Positions 5,138 through 5,152 of a DNA stretch of 5,152 nucleotides are shown here, piece after piece. The notes below the pieces were generated by a model. It was not told the origin of the DNA. It ran no database searches and saw nothing but the letters and a program-made list of their open reading frames with translations. Made by a program: the position numbers and the translations under genes. The stretch lies in NCBI GenBank assembly GCA_002297415.1, contig DBKZ01000054.1, forward strand, positions 1 through 5,152, in the 5' to 3' direction. How positions within the stretch are numbered: the first letter of the stretch is position 1; every line of letters begins with the position of its first letter. Source of the DNA: Ruminococcaceae bacterium UBA737. Its GTDB lineage: Bacteria > Bacillota > Clostridia > Oscillospirales > Acutalibacteraceae.

Positions 5138-5152
5138 CAGTCTGTCGAAAAA

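Overview
The window looks like a stretch of chromosome from a low-to-moderate GC anaerobic Firmicute, most likely a gut Clostridia member such as an Oscillospiraceae/Ruminococcaceae relative. This is inferred from strong AGGAGG-type ribosome binding sites, sigma-A-like promoters, a tRNA-Gly with an encoded CCA, and structured intergenic repeats of a style I associate with that group. No marker gene here fixes the taxonomy.

Layout, left to right. Positions 1-20 hold the first codons of a minus-strand gene that runs off the left edge. It has a good Shine-Dalgarno sequence and an extended -10 promoter. Upstream of it (57-137) lie three 17-bp imperfect palindromes of form TGTRC-N7-GWRCA, spaced exactly 32 bp apart. 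From about 170 to 345 there are two back-to-back structured elements: a terminator-like double hairpin and a three-way-junction-like fold. The minus-strand L-rhamnose block follows: rhaD (rhamnulose-1-phosphate aldolase, 355-1176) lies 6 nt downstream of rhaA (L-rhamnose isomerase, 1183-2436), which is 78 nt downstream of an AraC/XylS-type regulator gene (2515-3480). Each of the last two has its own promoter. Divergent from the regulator is a plus-strand CapA-family membrane-anchored protein gene (3614-4948) with its own terminator. A tRNA-Gly(CCC) gene (5034-5107) with a clean promoter and a strong trailing hairpin closes the window.

How the genes work together. RhaA converts L-rhamnose to L-rhamnulose. 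RhaD splits L-rhamnulose-1-phosphate into dihydroxyacetone phosphate and L-lactaldehyde. The kinase step between them (RhaB) and a transporter are not encoded here. The AraC-type protein is the obvious candidate local regulator, and a 30-bp imperfect dyad abutting the rhaA -35 box is a candidate binding site. The CapA-like gene and the tRNA are separate transcription units with no evident link to rhamnose use.

Most of the window is ordinary metabolism. The part that conventional gene calls do not explain is the 334-nt left intergenic region, with its phased operator array, possible divergent promoter and structured repeats.
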